From contig NZ_CP072308.1 in assembly GCF_017726655.1 (NCBI RefSeq), forward strand, positions 2,492,001 through 2,556,000: 64,000 bases of DNA. The letters are read 5' to 3'. Numbering within the stretch: position 1 is the stretch's first letter; every line of letters begins with the position of its first letter. The translations under genes were made by a program, and so were the position numbers. This stretch comes from Agrobacterium tumefaciens (GTDB lineage: Bacteria > Pseudomonadota > Alphaproteobacteria > Rhizobiales > Rhizobiaceae). Below the pieces are notes generated by a model. That model saw only the letters and a program-made list of their open reading frames with translations. It was not told where the DNA came from and searched no databases. Shown piece by piece: positions 33,517 through 42,361 of the stretch.

Positions 33517-35658
33517 ATGGCCAAGAAACCAGAATCCATTTCATCCGCCACCGTCACCATTCATGACCAAAAGCTCGTCCGCGGTGCGGGGGGCGAACTG
33601 CACCAGACCGCCAGCGGTGGCGAGCCGGTGCTCACCACTGCCCAGGGCGGGCCGGTTGCGGACGACCAGAATTCGCTGCGGGTGGGGCCTCGCGGGCCCC
33701 TTCTCATCGATGATTTCCATTTCCGCGAGAAGCTTTTCCATTTCGACCATGAGAGGATTCCAGAGCGCGTGGTTCACGCCCGCGGTTATGGCGCGCATGG
33801 CTATTTCGAAACTTACGATTCCCTTGCCGCCCATACCAAGGCCGATCTCTTCCAACGGGCCGGTGAAAAGACCCCGGCCTTCGTGCGGTTTTCGACCGTT
33901 GCCGGCAACAAGGGCTCGGCCGACCTTGCGCGGGATGTGCGCGGTTTCGCCGTGAAGATTTACACGAAAGAAGGGAACTGGGACCTCGTCGGCAACAATA
34001 TTCCTGTTTTCTTCATACAGGATGCAATCAAGTTTCCAGATGTCGTCCATGCTGCCAAGCAGGAGCCTGACCGGGCGTTTCCGCAGGCGCAGACGGCGCA
34101 TGACACCTTCTGGGATTTCATCAGCCTCACGCCGGAAAGCATGCACATGGTCATGTGGATCATGTCAGACCGGACAATTCCGCGTTCCTTCCGGTTCATG
34201 GAAGGGTTCGGTGTGCACACCTTCCGTTTCGTCAACGCGAAGGAAGAATCGACCTTCGTGAAGTTTCACTGGAAGCCGAAGCTCGGCTTGCAGTCGGTGG
34301 CGTGGAACGAGGCGGTCAAGATCAACGGCGCCGATCCCGATTTCCACCGGCGCGATCTCTGGAATGCGATCCAGTCCGGCAATTTCCCGGAATGGGAGCT
34401 GCAGGTGCAGCTGTTCGACCAGGATTTCGCCGACAGCTTCGATTTCGACGTCCTCGATCCCACCAAGATCATCCCTGAAGAGATACTGGCGCCAAAGCCG
34501 ATCGGACGGCTGGTTCTTGACCGCATGCCGGACAACTTCTTTGCCGAGACCGAGCAGGTGGCGTTCATGACGCAGAACGTGCCGCCGGGCATTGATTTCA
34601 GCAATGATCCCCTGCTGCAAGGGCGGAATTTTTCCTATCTCGACACACAACTCAAGCGTCTGGGCGGGCCGAATTTCACGCATCTGCCGATCAACGCGCC
34701 GAAGTGTCCTTTCGCGCATTTCCAGCAGGATGGCCATATGGCGATGCGCAATCCCACCGGCCGGGCCAATTACCAGCCGAATTCCTTCGGCGAGGGCCCG
34801 CGGGAATCGCCGGAGCGCGGCTTCCGCCATTTCCCTTCGCAGGAGGAGGGGGCGAAGGCGAGGCTGCGGCCGGAGAGTTTTGCCGATCACTATAGTCAGG
34901 CGCGGCAGTTCTACATCAGTCAGACCCCGCCGGAGCAGCGCCACATCGCGTCTGCGCTCACCTTCGAACTCAGCAAGGTGGAAACTCCCGTCATCCGCGA
35001 GAGGATGGTAGCCCATCTTCTCAACATCGATGAGACGCTGGCCGCCACGGTTGCGCAGAAGCTTGGCTTTAAAACCATGCCGAAGGCGGCTGATGCCGCC
35101 ATGCCGACGCGTCAGGACCTGGAGCCTTCGCCAGCGCTCAGCATCGTTGAGAGAGGCCCCAAAAGGTTCGAGGGTCGCAAGCTCGGTATCCTCATTACCG
35201 ATGGTGTCGACACAAAACTGCTAAAGGGTCTGACAAAAGCCGTAACGGCAGAAAAAGCCGTGTTCGAATTGATCGCCCCAAAGGTGGGCGGCGTGACCGC
35301 GGCGGACGGTACCTTCATCGAGGCGCACCATATGATCGATGGCGGACCTTCCGTGCTTTTCGACGCGGTTGCGCTGCTGACATCGGCGGCGGCGATCGAC
35401 GAACTGGTCAAGGAAGCCACGGCCCGTGATTTCGTCGCGGACGCGTTCCAGCACTGCAAATTCATCGGTTACGACCAGTCGGCGCTGCCGCTGCTCGAAA
35501 AAGCGGGAATCGCTGATGCCATGGACGAAGGGGTGCTGGCCTTGCCGGGGGAAGGCGGTCTTGCGGCTTTCGTGTCCGAGCTCGGCAAGCTCCGGGTCTG
35601 GGGACGCGAGCCGTCCGTGAAGCTCGGCAAGGCCTCCATCCCCGTCAGGGATCAATGA
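33517..35658 (+). CDS. katE: Large-subunit catalase HPII
   Basis: A 713-residue clade 2 monofunctional heme catalase that splits hydrogen peroxide. The catalytic His is in [14 protein letters not shown], the distal Asn in [12 protein letters not shown], and the proximal heme Tyr in RNFSYLDTQ. Residues from about 550 form the flavodoxin/DJ-1-like C-terminal domain seen in HPII ([28 protein letters not shown]). It is in the stress island, 49 nt before the DUF892 gene, and probably co-transcribed with it. No GGAAC-N17-GTT box was found directly upstream, so transcription may come from further up. Confidence 0.95.
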   Translation: MAKKPESISSATVTIHDQKLVRGAGGELHQTASGGEPVLTTAQGGPVADDQNSLRVGPRGPLLIDDFHFREKLFHFDHERIPERVVHARGYGAHGYFETYDSLAAHTKADLFQRAGEKTPAFVRFSTVAGNKGSADLARDVRGFAVKIYTKEGNWDLVGNNIPVFFIQDAIKFPDVVHAAKQEPDRAFPQAQTAHDTFWDFISLTPESMHMVMWIMSDRTIPRSFRFMEGFGVHTFRFVNAKEESTFVKFHWKPKLGLQSVAWNEAVKINGADPDFHRRDLWNAIQSGNFPEWELQVQLFDQDFADSFDFDVLDPTKIIPEEILAPKPIGRLVLDRMPDNFFAETEQVAFMTQNVPPGIDFSNDPLLQGRNFSYLDTQLKRLGGPNFTHLPINAPKCPFAHFQQDGHMAMRNPTGRANYQPNSFGEGPRESPERGFRHFPSQEEGAKARLRPESFADHYSQARQFYISQTPPEQRHIASALTFELSKVETPVIRERMVAHLLNIDETLAATVAQKLGFKTMPKAADAAMPTRQDLEPSPALSIVERGPKRFEGRKLGILITDGVDTKLLKGLTKAVTAEKAVFELIAPKVGGVTAADGTFIEAHHMIDGGPSVLFDAVALLTSAAAIDELVKEATARDFVADAFQHCKFIGYDQSALPLLEKAGIADAMDEGVLALPGEGGLAAFVSELGKLRVWGREPSVKLGKASIPVRDQ

Positions 35659-35707
35659 AGAAGCAACTGATTTCGCACTCACCAACCACAGCAACAGGAG
35701 ACTAAAA

Positions 35708-36208
35708 ATGGCTGAGAAGACATTGGAAGACCTTTTCCTCGACACGGTGAAGGACATTTATTTTGCCGAGCGCCAAATTCTCAAGGCGCTTCCGAAAATG
35801 GCGCGGGCTGCGCAGTCGCCCGAGTTGAAGGCCGCGTTCGAAAAGCATCGGGATGAGACCGAGGTTCACGTCGAGCGTTTGCAGAACGTCTTCGAGCTGC
35901 TGGGCAAGCCGGCACGTGGCAAGACCTGTGAGGCGATCCAGGGCATCATCGCCGAAGGCGAAGAGATCATGGAGGAATTCAAGGGCTCGCCCGCACTCGA
36001 TGCCGGGCTGATTTCTTCGGCGCAGGCGGTGGAGCATTACGAGATCACCCGCTATGGAACCTTGAAAACCTGGGCGACCGAACTCGGCATGAAGGAAGCG
36101 GCCAAGCTGTTCGAGCAGACGCTTGGCGAAGAAAGCGCGACGGATACCGCCCTGTCGTCGCTCGCGCAGGCGAGCGCCAACGTCAAGGGCAAGTCCAAGG
36201 CGGCGTAA
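35708..36208 (+). CDS. DUF892 (YciE/YciF-like) ferritin-like protein
   Basis: A 166-residue helical protein of the ferritin-like DUF892 family. Typical features are TLEDLFLDTVKDIYFAERQI at the start, the acidic metal-binding positions of the four helices (KHRDETEVHVERL, GLISSAQAVEHYEITRYG) and EAAKLFEQTLGEE. Members are induced by general or osmotic stress. AACAGGAGACTAAAA precedes the ATG. It follows katE and ends before a strong hairpin. Confidence 0.87.
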   Translation: MAEKTLEDLFLDTVKDIYFAERQILKALPKMARAAQSPELKAAFEKHRDETEVHVERLQNVFELLGKPARGKTCEAIQGIIAEGEEIMEEFKGSPALDAGLISSAQAVEHYEITRYGTLKTWATELGMKEAAKLFEQTLGEESATDTALSSLAQASANVKGKSKAA

Positions 36209-36225
36209 GCCGGTCGTTAACGGTA

Positions 36226-36249
36226 GGTGCCGCCCGCAGCGGCGGCACC
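36226..36249 (+). terminator. Hairpin after katE-DUF892
   Basis: GGTGCCGCC and GGCGGCACC form a perfect 9-bp stem with a 6-nt loop, 15 nt after the stop, followed by the pyrimidine-rich TTCCTCC. Confidence 0.6.
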
Positions 36250-36396
36250 TTCCTCCGGTATTAACTGTTCTTCTTTCGTGCGAGGCTGAACCATGGGGCT
36301 GTTTCGCGGTTCGCATCCGTCCACACCTCTTCCTGCTCTATCCCTGGCGCCAAGGCCTGATCCTCATGGTCAAATCAGGAGGTGAAAAGGAGAAGC

Positions 36397-37020
36397 ATGG
36401 TCGAATTTTCGCCCGATGGAGACTGGCGCCACCTGTGCGTCGATATGCAGCGTGTCTTTGCGGAGGATACGCCGTGGCACGTCGAATGGATGGACCGCAT
36501 CAGCGAAGCGGTGGAGGCGGTGGTTGAGGCCGATCCGGCGCGCTGCATCTTCACCTGTTTTGTGCCACCTGAAACGGTCGCTGAAGCGCCCGGTGCCTGG
36601 CGCGCCTATTATGAAAAGTGGCCGATGATGACGCAAGAGGCACTAGCCCCTGAACTCATCGAGATCATTCCGTCGTTGTCCCGTTACACTCCGCCCGCCC
36701 GTGTCTTTCGCAAAAGCGTCTATTCGCCATGGCAGCACGGCGGCCTTGCCGACATTCTGCGGAAGGAGCAGGTGTCGACGGTGGTGATTTCGGGCGGAGA
36801 GACGGATGTCTGCGTTCTTGCCACCGTTCTGGGAGCGATAGACCAGGGTTTTCATGTCATTCTTGTAGAGGATGCACTGTGCAGTGGCACGGATGCGACA
36901 CATGATGCAGCGCTGCAGCTTCTCTCCGGCCGCTTTTCGACGCAGTTGCAGGTGTGTACGACGGAGATGCTGCTTGCGGCCCTGCCTTCCCGGGCAGCAC
37001 CGCAGTTTAAGATGCGATAG
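36397..37020 (+). CDS. Isochorismatase-family cysteine hydrolase
   Basis: A 207-residue protein with the isochorismatase-like catalytic triad: Asp in LCVDMQRVF, Lys in VFRKSVYSPW and Cys in GGETDVCVLATVLGAI. Members hydrolyse amides or enol ethers (nicotinamidase-like, isochorismatase-like). ATG 36397 has AAGGAG upstream; an in-frame GTG at 36382 is less likely. It converges with the SDR gene, leaving 5 nt between stops. The substrate is unknown. Confidence 0.82.
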   Translation: MVEFSPDGDWRHLCVDMQRVFAEDTPWHVEWMDRISEAVEAVVEADPARCIFTCFVPPETVAEAPGAWRAYYEKWPMMTQEALAPELIEIIPSLSRYTPPARVFRKSVYSPWQHGGLADILRKEQVSTVVISGGETDVCVLATVLGAIDQGFHVILVEDALCSGTDATHDAALQLLSGRFSTQLQVCTTEMLLAALPSRAAPQFKMR

Positions 37021-37025
37021 GCAGA

Positions 37026-37820
37026 TCAATCGCCGTCCGGCTCGGCCATTTTCCGATGCTGTCTGGCAAGGGTTTCGGCTGGCGTTACATTCGCGGCGGC
37101 GGTCATCAGCTTGTTTTTCCAGCCGGAGACGACGTCGCCCTCTCCATTCATCATGGCCTCGTAACCCACCTGCGCGACGAAGCCCGGGTCATCCTTCTTC
37201 TGTTTGCCGACCGGGGTGTCGAGCATGTCAGCACGATCGAAAAACGCCGTCTCGGTTGCGCCCGGCATCAGGCAGGTGACTGTGACGCCGGAGCCGTTGA
37301 GCTCTTCGCGAAGTGCGAAAGAGAAGGAATTGATGAAGGCCTTCGTGGCGTTATAGACGGCCTGAAAGGTGCCGGGCATGAAGCCTGCAATTGAGCCGGT
37401 GAACAGAATCCGCCCGCTGCCGCGCTGTCGCATGCCGTTGCCGATCGCATGGACCAGCGCCACGGTGCCGCTAATATTGGTGGCTATCACCCTTTGAATC
37501 GCCTCCATCTGCTGGTCGAGGAAGCCATTGCCCAGCCCCTGTCCCGCATTCGCAAACAACAGGTCGACCGGCCGTCCGCTCGCTGCGATGCGGGAGAGAA
37601 GCTTCTCGACGCCCGCCTGCGTGGAAAGATCGGCCTGCACCGCCTCCACTTCTGTGCCCGCTGCCCGCAACCGGGCTGCTGCGCTTTCGATTTCCGCCTC
37701 GTCAGCCACCACGATGAGGTCGTAACCATCCTGCACGGCGCATCGCGCCAGCTCGTATCCGATGCCGGAGGAAGCGCCGGTAACGACGGCCAGCCCTTTG
37801 CGGGAAATATCCGGGTTCAT
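37026..37820 (-). CDS. SDR family oxidoreductase
   Basis: A 264-residue short-chain dehydrogenase with TGASSGIGYELA, the NAG motif in FANAGQGLGN, the catalytic serine region FTGSIAGF and YNATK. The C-terminal part has the MPGATETAF segment of the DltE/YqjQ-like branch. It starts 9 nt after the zinc dehydrogenase gene on the same strand, so both share the EcfG-type promoter at 39053-39077. Confidence 0.85.
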   Translation of the reverse strand: MNPDISRKGLAVVTGASSGIGYELARCAVQDGYDLIVVADEAEIESAAARLRAAGTEVEAVQADLSTQAGVEKLLSRIAASGRPVDLLFANAGQGLGNGFLDQQMEAIQRVIATNISGTVALVHAIGNGMRQRGSGRILFTGSIAGFMPGTFQAVYNATKAFINSFSFALREELNGSGVTVTCLMPGATETAFFDRADMLDTPVGKQKKDDPGFVAQVGYEAMMNGEGDVVSGWKNKLMTAAANVTPAETLARQHRKMAEPDGD

Positions 37821-37829
37821 GTTCGCCTC

Positions 37830-38999
37830 CTATGGCTTCAAAACGACCTTGATGCAGCCATCGTCGCGATGGCTGAACGTTTTGTAGAGATCGGGGCCAT
37901 CCTCGAGGCCGGCGCGGTGGGTGATGACGAAGGATGGGTCGATCTCGCCCTTCTCGATCCGTTCCAGCAAAGTGGGCAGATAGGCCTGCACGGGCGTCTG
38001 CGCCATCCGGAAGGTCAGGCCGCGATTGATGGCCGAGCCCATGGGAATCTTGTCGAGGAAACCGCCGTAAACGCCGACGACCGAAACGGTGCCGAAGTTG
38101 CGGCAGCAATAGATCGCCTGCCGCAACACATGCGGACGGTCCGTCCCCATGAAGGTCGCGACCTTGATACGGTCAATCCGCGAATCCCAGCCTGCGGCCG
38201 GATCCGGCTCGGTGCCCACGGCGTCGATGCAGGCATCCGCACCTCGGCCATGGGTCAGTTCCATGATCCGCTCGTAAATATCCTCATCCAGGTAATTCAG
38301 CGTGAGCGCGCCGGCAGAGGCAGCAAGGGCGATCCGATCAGGGACGGAATCGATTGCAATCACCCTTTCGGCACCCAGAAGGAAGGCGGAGCGAATGGCC
38401 ATCTGGCCGACGGGTCCGCAGCCCCAGATAGCGATGGTATCCCCGGGCTGGATATTGCAGAAATCCGCCGCCATGTAACCGGTCGGGAAAATATCCGAAA
38501 GGAACAGGACCTGCTCGTCCGTCAGCCCGTCGGGAACCTTGAGAGGTCCGACATCGGCGTATGGAACCCGCATATATTCGGCCTGCCCACCGCTGAAACC
38601 GCCGAGCAGGTGGGTATAGCCGAACAGGCCTGCAGGGGAATTGCCCCACATTTCCTTGACCTTGTGCGGATTGGGGTTACTGCGCTCGCAGCCTGAATGA
38701 AATCCTCTTTTGCAAAAGAAACATTCCCCGCAGGCAATGGTGAAGGGAACGACGACGCGGTCACCGACCTTGAGCGCCTTGTTGTCGCTGCCGACTTCTA
38801 CGACTTCGCCCATGGTCTCGTGACCCATGATGTCGCCGCCATGCATGTCGGGCATGATGCCATTATAGAGGTGGAGATCCGAGCCGCAGATGGCGCAGGC
38901 CGTCACCTTAATGATCGCGTCGCGGCCATGCTCGATTTTGGGATCGGGGACACTCTCACAGCGAATGTCGTGCTTTCCGTGCCAGGTCAGTGCCTTCAT
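37830..38999 (-). CDS. Zinc-dependent alcohol dehydrogenase, formaldehyde-dehydrogenase-like
   Basis: A 389-residue MDR protein. The catalytic zinc site is [13 protein letters not shown] with GHE; the structural zinc cysteines are in [15 protein letters not shown]; the Rossmann motif is [10 protein letters not shown]. The inserted region with [20 protein letters not shown] and the [16 protein letters not shown] segment are typical of glutathione-independent formaldehyde dehydrogenase-like proteins. A role in aldehyde detoxification under stress is plausible. An EcfG-type promoter lies 54 nt upstream of the ATG. Confidence 0.85.
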   Translation of the reverse strand: MKALTWHGKHDIRCESVPDPKIEHGRDAIIKVTACAICGSDLHLYNGIMPDMHGGDIMGHETMGEVVEVGSDNKALKVGDRVVVPFTIACGECFFCKRGFHSGCERSNPNPHKVKEMWGNSPAGLFGYTHLLGGFSGGQAEYMRVPYADVGPLKVPDGLTDEQVLFLSDIFPTGYMAADFCNIQPGDTIAIWGCGPVGQMAIRSAFLLGAERVIAIDSVPDRIALAASAGALTLNYLDEDIYERIMELTHGRGADACIDAVGTEPDPAAGWDSRIDRIKVATFMGTDRPHVLRQAIYCCRNFGTVSVVGVYGGFLDKIPMGSAINRGLTFRMAQTPVQAYLPTLLERIEKGEIDPSFVITHRAGLEDGPDLYKTFSHRDDGCIKVVLKP

Positions 39000-39052
39000 T
39001 GTCGGAGTTCCTTCCGTATCGAGGAGCGGCAGGTTGCGCCGCGTCCGGGCCT

Positions 39053-39077
39053 AACCGGGGTCCTCCCTCGAAGTTCC
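39053..39077 (-). promoter_or_regulatory. EcfG-type promoter of the dehydrogenase-SDR operon
   Basis: On the minus strand GGAAC (39073-39077) and GTTAGG (GTT at 39053-39055) are 17 nt apart. It is back to back with the promoter at 39111-39135. Confidence 0.7.
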
Positions 39078-39110
39078 CGACAGTTTGGCAGCCGAGATTG
39101 TCGATGAGCG

Positions 39111-39135
39111 GGAACAAGCCCGACCGAGCGCGGTT
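39111..39135 (+). promoter_or_regulatory. EcfG-type promoter of the 68-residue protein
   Basis: GGAAC (39111-39115), 17-nt spacer, GTTAGG (GTT at 39133-39135). The start codon lies 37 nt downstream. Confidence 0.7.
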
Positions 39136-39171
39136 AGGCTCGCTTACTTCCCACGAACAGGAGGTCGAGCC

Positions 39172-39378
39172 GTGACCCAGACGACCCGAATAGTCGATCA
39201 TGAAACCGCAGACAGCCTGAACATCGAGGCCGCCACCCCGAAGGTGATCAAGATCATCGTGGGCGAGCGGACGGTCCTCGAGGGCGTCTTGAACACCGGC
39301 AGCGTCCTCAGGGTGGAAACCCGGGAGGGTGCTGAGCCGCAGTCCATTGAATTGATGATCGAGGACCTGGCAAAGTGA
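39172..39378 (+). CDS. Small conserved-looking protein, unknown function
   Basis: A 68-residue protein starting with GTG 39172, which is preceded by AGGAGG at the right distance. It is acidic in its C-terminal half and looks beta-rich, with VIKIIVGERTVLEGVLNTG and SIELMIEDLAK. No domain is recognised. The strong ribosome binding site and the EcfG-type promoter make it a credible gene of the stress regulon. Confidence 0.62.
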   Translation: MTQTTRIVDHETADSLNIEAATPKVIKIIVGERTVLEGVLNTGSVLRVETREGAEPQSIELMIEDLAK

Positions 39379-39491
39379 GGGCCTGGAGCATTTCCGGTGA
39401 CCATCGCGGCACGGGAAATGCTCCATTCCTTTGTTTTTGGCAGATTGTTTGACGCCGATGCGAACACGCTTCGGCGGCTCCAGCCCTCAGG

Positions 39492-39722
39492 TCAACCCCT
39501 GAAATCGCCTTCATTACTGTCTCGCTCGTCGTAGTTCAGGTCCCAGTCCTTCTCGGGTTTTTTGGCGCCGGGAGGCAATTTGTTTGCGGTCGCGTCGTCC
39601 GAGCCGGTGATAACCCTCGGTTTTGCACTCGCGACGCCGTTGTTATCGGATGTTTTTTTGCCGCGGGCGAATTGAGGTTCGCTGTCTTTGTGGATTTGGT
39701 TGAGCTTGTCGTCCTTGGTCAT
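39492..39722 (-). CDS. Small hydrophilic protein, unknown function
   Basis: A 76-residue, highly charged, probably disordered protein (HKDSEPQFARGKKTSDNNGV, LPPGAKKPEKDWDLNYDERD). AAGGAGG precedes the ATG and an EcfG-type promoter lies 24 nt upstream, so it is expected to be induced by general stress. It resembles the class of hydrophilin-like small rhizobial proteins only in composition. Confidence 0.7.
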   Translation of the reverse strand: MTKDDKLNQIHKDSEPQFARGKKTSDNNGVASAKPRVITGSDDATANKLPPGAKKPEKDWDLNYDERDSNEGDFRG

Positions 39723-39745
39723 GACGTCCTCCTTGATGGCTGCCT

Positions 39746-39770
39746 AACCATTCTGAAGCCGCCCTGTTCC
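39746..39770 (-). promoter_or_regulatory. EcfG-type promoter of the 76-residue protein
   Basis: On the minus strand GGAAC (39766-39770), 17-nt spacer, GTTAGG (GTT at 39746-39748). The ATG is 24 nt downstream. Confidence 0.7.
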
Positions 39771-39884
39771 CGCGTGTTGCGACACTCCTTCTGGAGTAAG
39801 GCGGCGGATATTGCGCCATTGTACGCTGGCGTACTGCAACCAAGACCCGGCCGAGACATTTGCCTATCGTGAAAGGATGGGAAG

Positions 39885-40409
39885 ATGACCAAGCACGCAG
39901 TGAGTGGAGTTTCCGGAAACACATTGAGTGACGAGCAACTGGAGGTGTTGCGCACGGGCATTGCGGATCTGGCGCCGGCTTTAACGGCTTTTGCCCGACG
40001 CTTTGTCAGAAATGAGGAGGATGTCGACGATCTCGTTCAGGAGACGATGTTGCGGGGGCTGCGGTCACTGCACGGGTTTACACCCGGCACCGCATTGAAG
40101 TCGTGGCTTTTCACGATCCTGCGTAACACGTTCTGCACCCGCTACAAGGTTTCCAAACGCGAATGTGTCGGCCTTCCCGTCGGCATCGAACAGACGATGT
40201 CCACGCCCGCCAATCAGGAATGGCGCGTGCAGCATCACGAGGTCATGCGGGCGATCCGCGATCTCGACACGGACCAGAAAAAGGCCCTGCTCCTGGTCGC
40301 CGGCGGAACGAGTTACTCAGACGCCGCCTCGATTTGCGGCTGCCGCGTGGGCACCATCAAAAGCCGCGTCAACAGAGCGCGGGAATCGCTACGGCGCAAT
40401 CTCGATTAA
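39885..40409 (+). CDS. ECF RNA polymerase sigma factor, EcfG-like
   Basis: A 174-residue sigma-70 family protein. Region 2 shows LTAFARRFVRNEEDVDDLVQ and ETMLRGLRSLHGFTPGTALK, then SWLFTILRNTFCTRYK; region 4 shows ICGCRVGTIKSRVNRARESL. This pattern is that of EcfG, the general stress sigma factor of alphaproteobacteria, which recognises GGAAC-N16/17-cGTT. Ten such boxes occur within about 10 kb on either side. The usual partners NepR (anti-sigma) and PhyR are not beside it, so it may be a second EcfG copy. No EcfG box was seen in front of its own gene. Confidence 0.87.
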   Translation: MTKHAVSGVSGNTLSDEQLEVLRTGIADLAPALTAFARRFVRNEEDVDDLVQETMLRGLRSLHGFTPGTALKSWLFTILRNTFCTRYKVSKRECVGLPVGIEQTMSTPANQEWRVQHHEVMRAIRDLDTDQKKALLLVAGGTSYSDAASICGCRVGTIKSRVNRARESLRRNLD

Positions 40410-40467
40410 AGTCTGATTTCTCATCGTGCGGACGGCTCGTCCGACCAACCGTATGCGCTGAAGAGCC

Positions 40468-40488
40468 TTTCCGGCGAATCGCCGGAAA
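40468..40488 (+). terminator. Hairpin after the sigma factor gene
   Basis: TTTCCGGC and GCCGGAAA form an 8-bp stem with a 5-nt loop, followed by TCATTTTC. It lies about 60 nt after the sigma factor stop. Confidence 0.55.
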
Positions 40489-40509
40489 TCATTTTCAAAT
40501 GAATTGAAC

Positions 40510-40541
40510 CGGCCGCGCAAAACATTCCCGCGGCCGTTTTC
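40510..40541 (+). terminator. Rho-independent terminator between the sigma gene and treZ
   Basis: CGGCCGCG and CGCGGCCG form a perfect 8-bp stem followed by TTTTC. It is the second of two tandem hairpins between the converging sigma factor and treZ genes. Confidence 0.7.
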
Positions 40542-40555
40542 TTGCCTTACTCCTG

Positions 40556-42340
40556 TCAGCGGTCACCGATCGCAAATTGCAGGGCATAAGCGCCATAGCC
40601 CGTGCCCTCGATACTGCCGTGCCGGAGAAAGGCTTCCCCCTGCACAGCCGGAAGACTGGTGAGGTTTGGTGAAAGGTTGGCGCGCATTTCCAGCCGTCCC
40701 GCGCTGAAATACCAATCGATCGCCAGACACTGCGTCTCACAGTCTAGGGAAACGCCCCTCTCGAAATCCGAGCGCAGGAGCGGCCAGATGTACCGGCGCC
40801 GTTTCTCAAGCAACGCCTTCATCCTTTCCCTTGCCAGCTTCCCCTCGGTCGTTTCCGCCTCATCCCACTTCAGGGTTGAGACCTGCATCGTGTGCGGATC
40901 ATTCGGATCCAATACCACCTGCGGGGCATCGGGCGGCAATTCGCCCTGAAAGCTTTCCGCCTGTTTCAGCCGGTTCTTGATCTCCTGCTCCCGGTCGTTT
41001 TCGGGGTGGTCGGAAAAAAAGAAGAACGGGTTGGTCGAACCATGGTCGTCGCCCATGAACATCAGCGGCGTCTGCGGGGCAAGGAGGAGGATCGTCTCAA
41101 GCGTATCGAAAAGGGGACGTTGTATCAGGGAACGCAGCCGCTCGCCCCGCAGGCGGTTACCGGCCTGATCGTGGTTATGCAGAAAGTTTACGAACCGGTG
41201 GGGCGCAAGATGGCCGCTGGGTTCACCGCTGCCGGCAAATTTGTGAGAAGGCCGCGGGTGGCCCTGATAGACAAAGCCGGTTGCGAGCGAGCGGCGAAGA
41301 CCGTCATAGGGCTGGTTGGCGAAATCTTCGTAAATGCCACCATCCTCCTGCGTGGTGGCGACATGAATCACATGGTGAAAGTCGTCGTTCCATTCGGCAT
41401 CGACAGCGACGAGGCCATCAGACGAAGGGGTCAGGGGTGAGGCTGCATTTCGCGCGTCTTCGGTGACGATATGGACATGCCTGCCTGTTATCGTCCGCTT
41501 CACGTGCCTTGCCATCTCGATCAGAAAATCGACGTCTCCGTCGCCGCCGGCGAGATGGTCGGCGGCATCGATCCGTAGGCCGTCAAACCGGTAGGCCTCG
41601 AGCCAGTAGAGCGCGTTCTGGAGAAAGAACGACCGCACCTCGGCGCGGTTGAAGTCCGGCGCGGGTCCCCACGGCGTTCCGCCCTGTTTGAAGAACGCTG
41701 GCGCGAAGGTCTCAATCGCGTTTCCCGTCGTGCCGAAGTGGTTATAGACGACATCCAGCAACACCATCAGGCCATGGCCATGGGCCTCATCGATGAAGGC
41801 CTTGAGGTCTTCGGGCGTGCCGTAATCCCGCTGGGGCGCGAATTGCAGAACGCCATCATAACCCCAGCCGCGACTGCCCGAGAAGGTCGCAAGCGGCATG
41901 AGTTCGACCACCGTCACACCGATGCTGGCGAGATATTCCAGCTTTGCCGCGGCGGCAGCATATGTTCCCTCTCTTGTAAAAGTTCCGACATGAAGCTCAT
42001 AGACGACCGCTTCAAGCCAGGGCCGGCCTTTCCAGTCGGGGTTTTTCCAGTGGAAGTCATGGTTGACGATCAGGGAGGGGCCGAGCGGGCCTTCCTCCTG
42101 CCGGTGGGAAGCGGGATCTGAAACCCTTGTCCCGTCCTCCAATATGAAGCCGTAGCGATCGCCGGCGGAGGTGGGTTTTGTGATGTGATGCCAGCCGTCC
42201 CCGGCCGTTTGCATGTTGGATTCCGCATCATTCAGCCATAATCTCACTGCGGCCGATGCGGGCGCCCAGATCGTAAATTCCGTTTCTCCGGATTGCTTTC
42301 GCTGGGCGCCCCATTTGCGATATTTCCCTGCATCCATCAT
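40556..42340 (-). CDS. treZ: Malto-oligosyltrehalose trehalohydrolase
   Basis: A 594-residue GH13 enzyme that releases trehalose from maltooligosyl-trehalose. The N-terminal beta-sandwich (TEFTIWAPASAAVRLWL) is followed by the catalytic barrel: WGYDGVLQFAPQRDYG, the nucleophile Asp in FDGLRIDAADHL, the acid/base Glu in HIVTEDARN and the third carboxylate in FLHNHDQAGNR. The MFMGDDHGSTNPFFFFSDH segment is typical of TreZ. Its partner TreY is not in the window. AGGAGG precedes ATGs at 42340 and 42337. The gene lies 21 nt downstream of glgA, which links glycogen and trehalose formation in stress. Confidence 0.92.
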   Translation of the reverse strand: MMDAGKYRKWGAQRKQSGETEFTIWAPASAAVRLWLNDAESNMQTAGDGWHHITKPTSAGDRYGFILEDGTRVSDPASHRQEEGPLGPSLIVNHDFHWKNPDWKGRPWLEAVVYELHVGTFTREGTYAAAAAKLEYLASIGVTVVELMPLATFSGSRGWGYDGVLQFAPQRDYGTPEDLKAFIDEAHGHGLMVLLDVVYNHFGTTGNAIETFAPAFFKQGGTPWGPAPDFNRAEVRSFFLQNALYWLEAYRFDGLRIDAADHLAGGDGDVDFLIEMARHVKRTITGRHVHIVTEDARNAASPLTPSSDGLVAVDAEWNDDFHHVIHVATTQEDGGIYEDFANQPYDGLRRSLATGFVYQGHPRPSHKFAGSGEPSGHLAPHRFVNFLHNHDQAGNRLRGERLRSLIQRPLFDTLETILLLAPQTPLMFMGDDHGSTNPFFFFSDHPENDREQEIKNRLKQAESFQGELPPDAPQVVLDPNDPHTMQVSTLKWDEAETTEGKLARERMKALLEKRRRYIWPLLRSDFERGVSLDCETQCLAIDWYFSAGRLEMRANLSPNLTSLPAVQGEAFLRHGSIEGTGYGAYALQFAIGDR

Positions 42341-42361
42341 CAACCTCCTGTTGTCGGAGGT

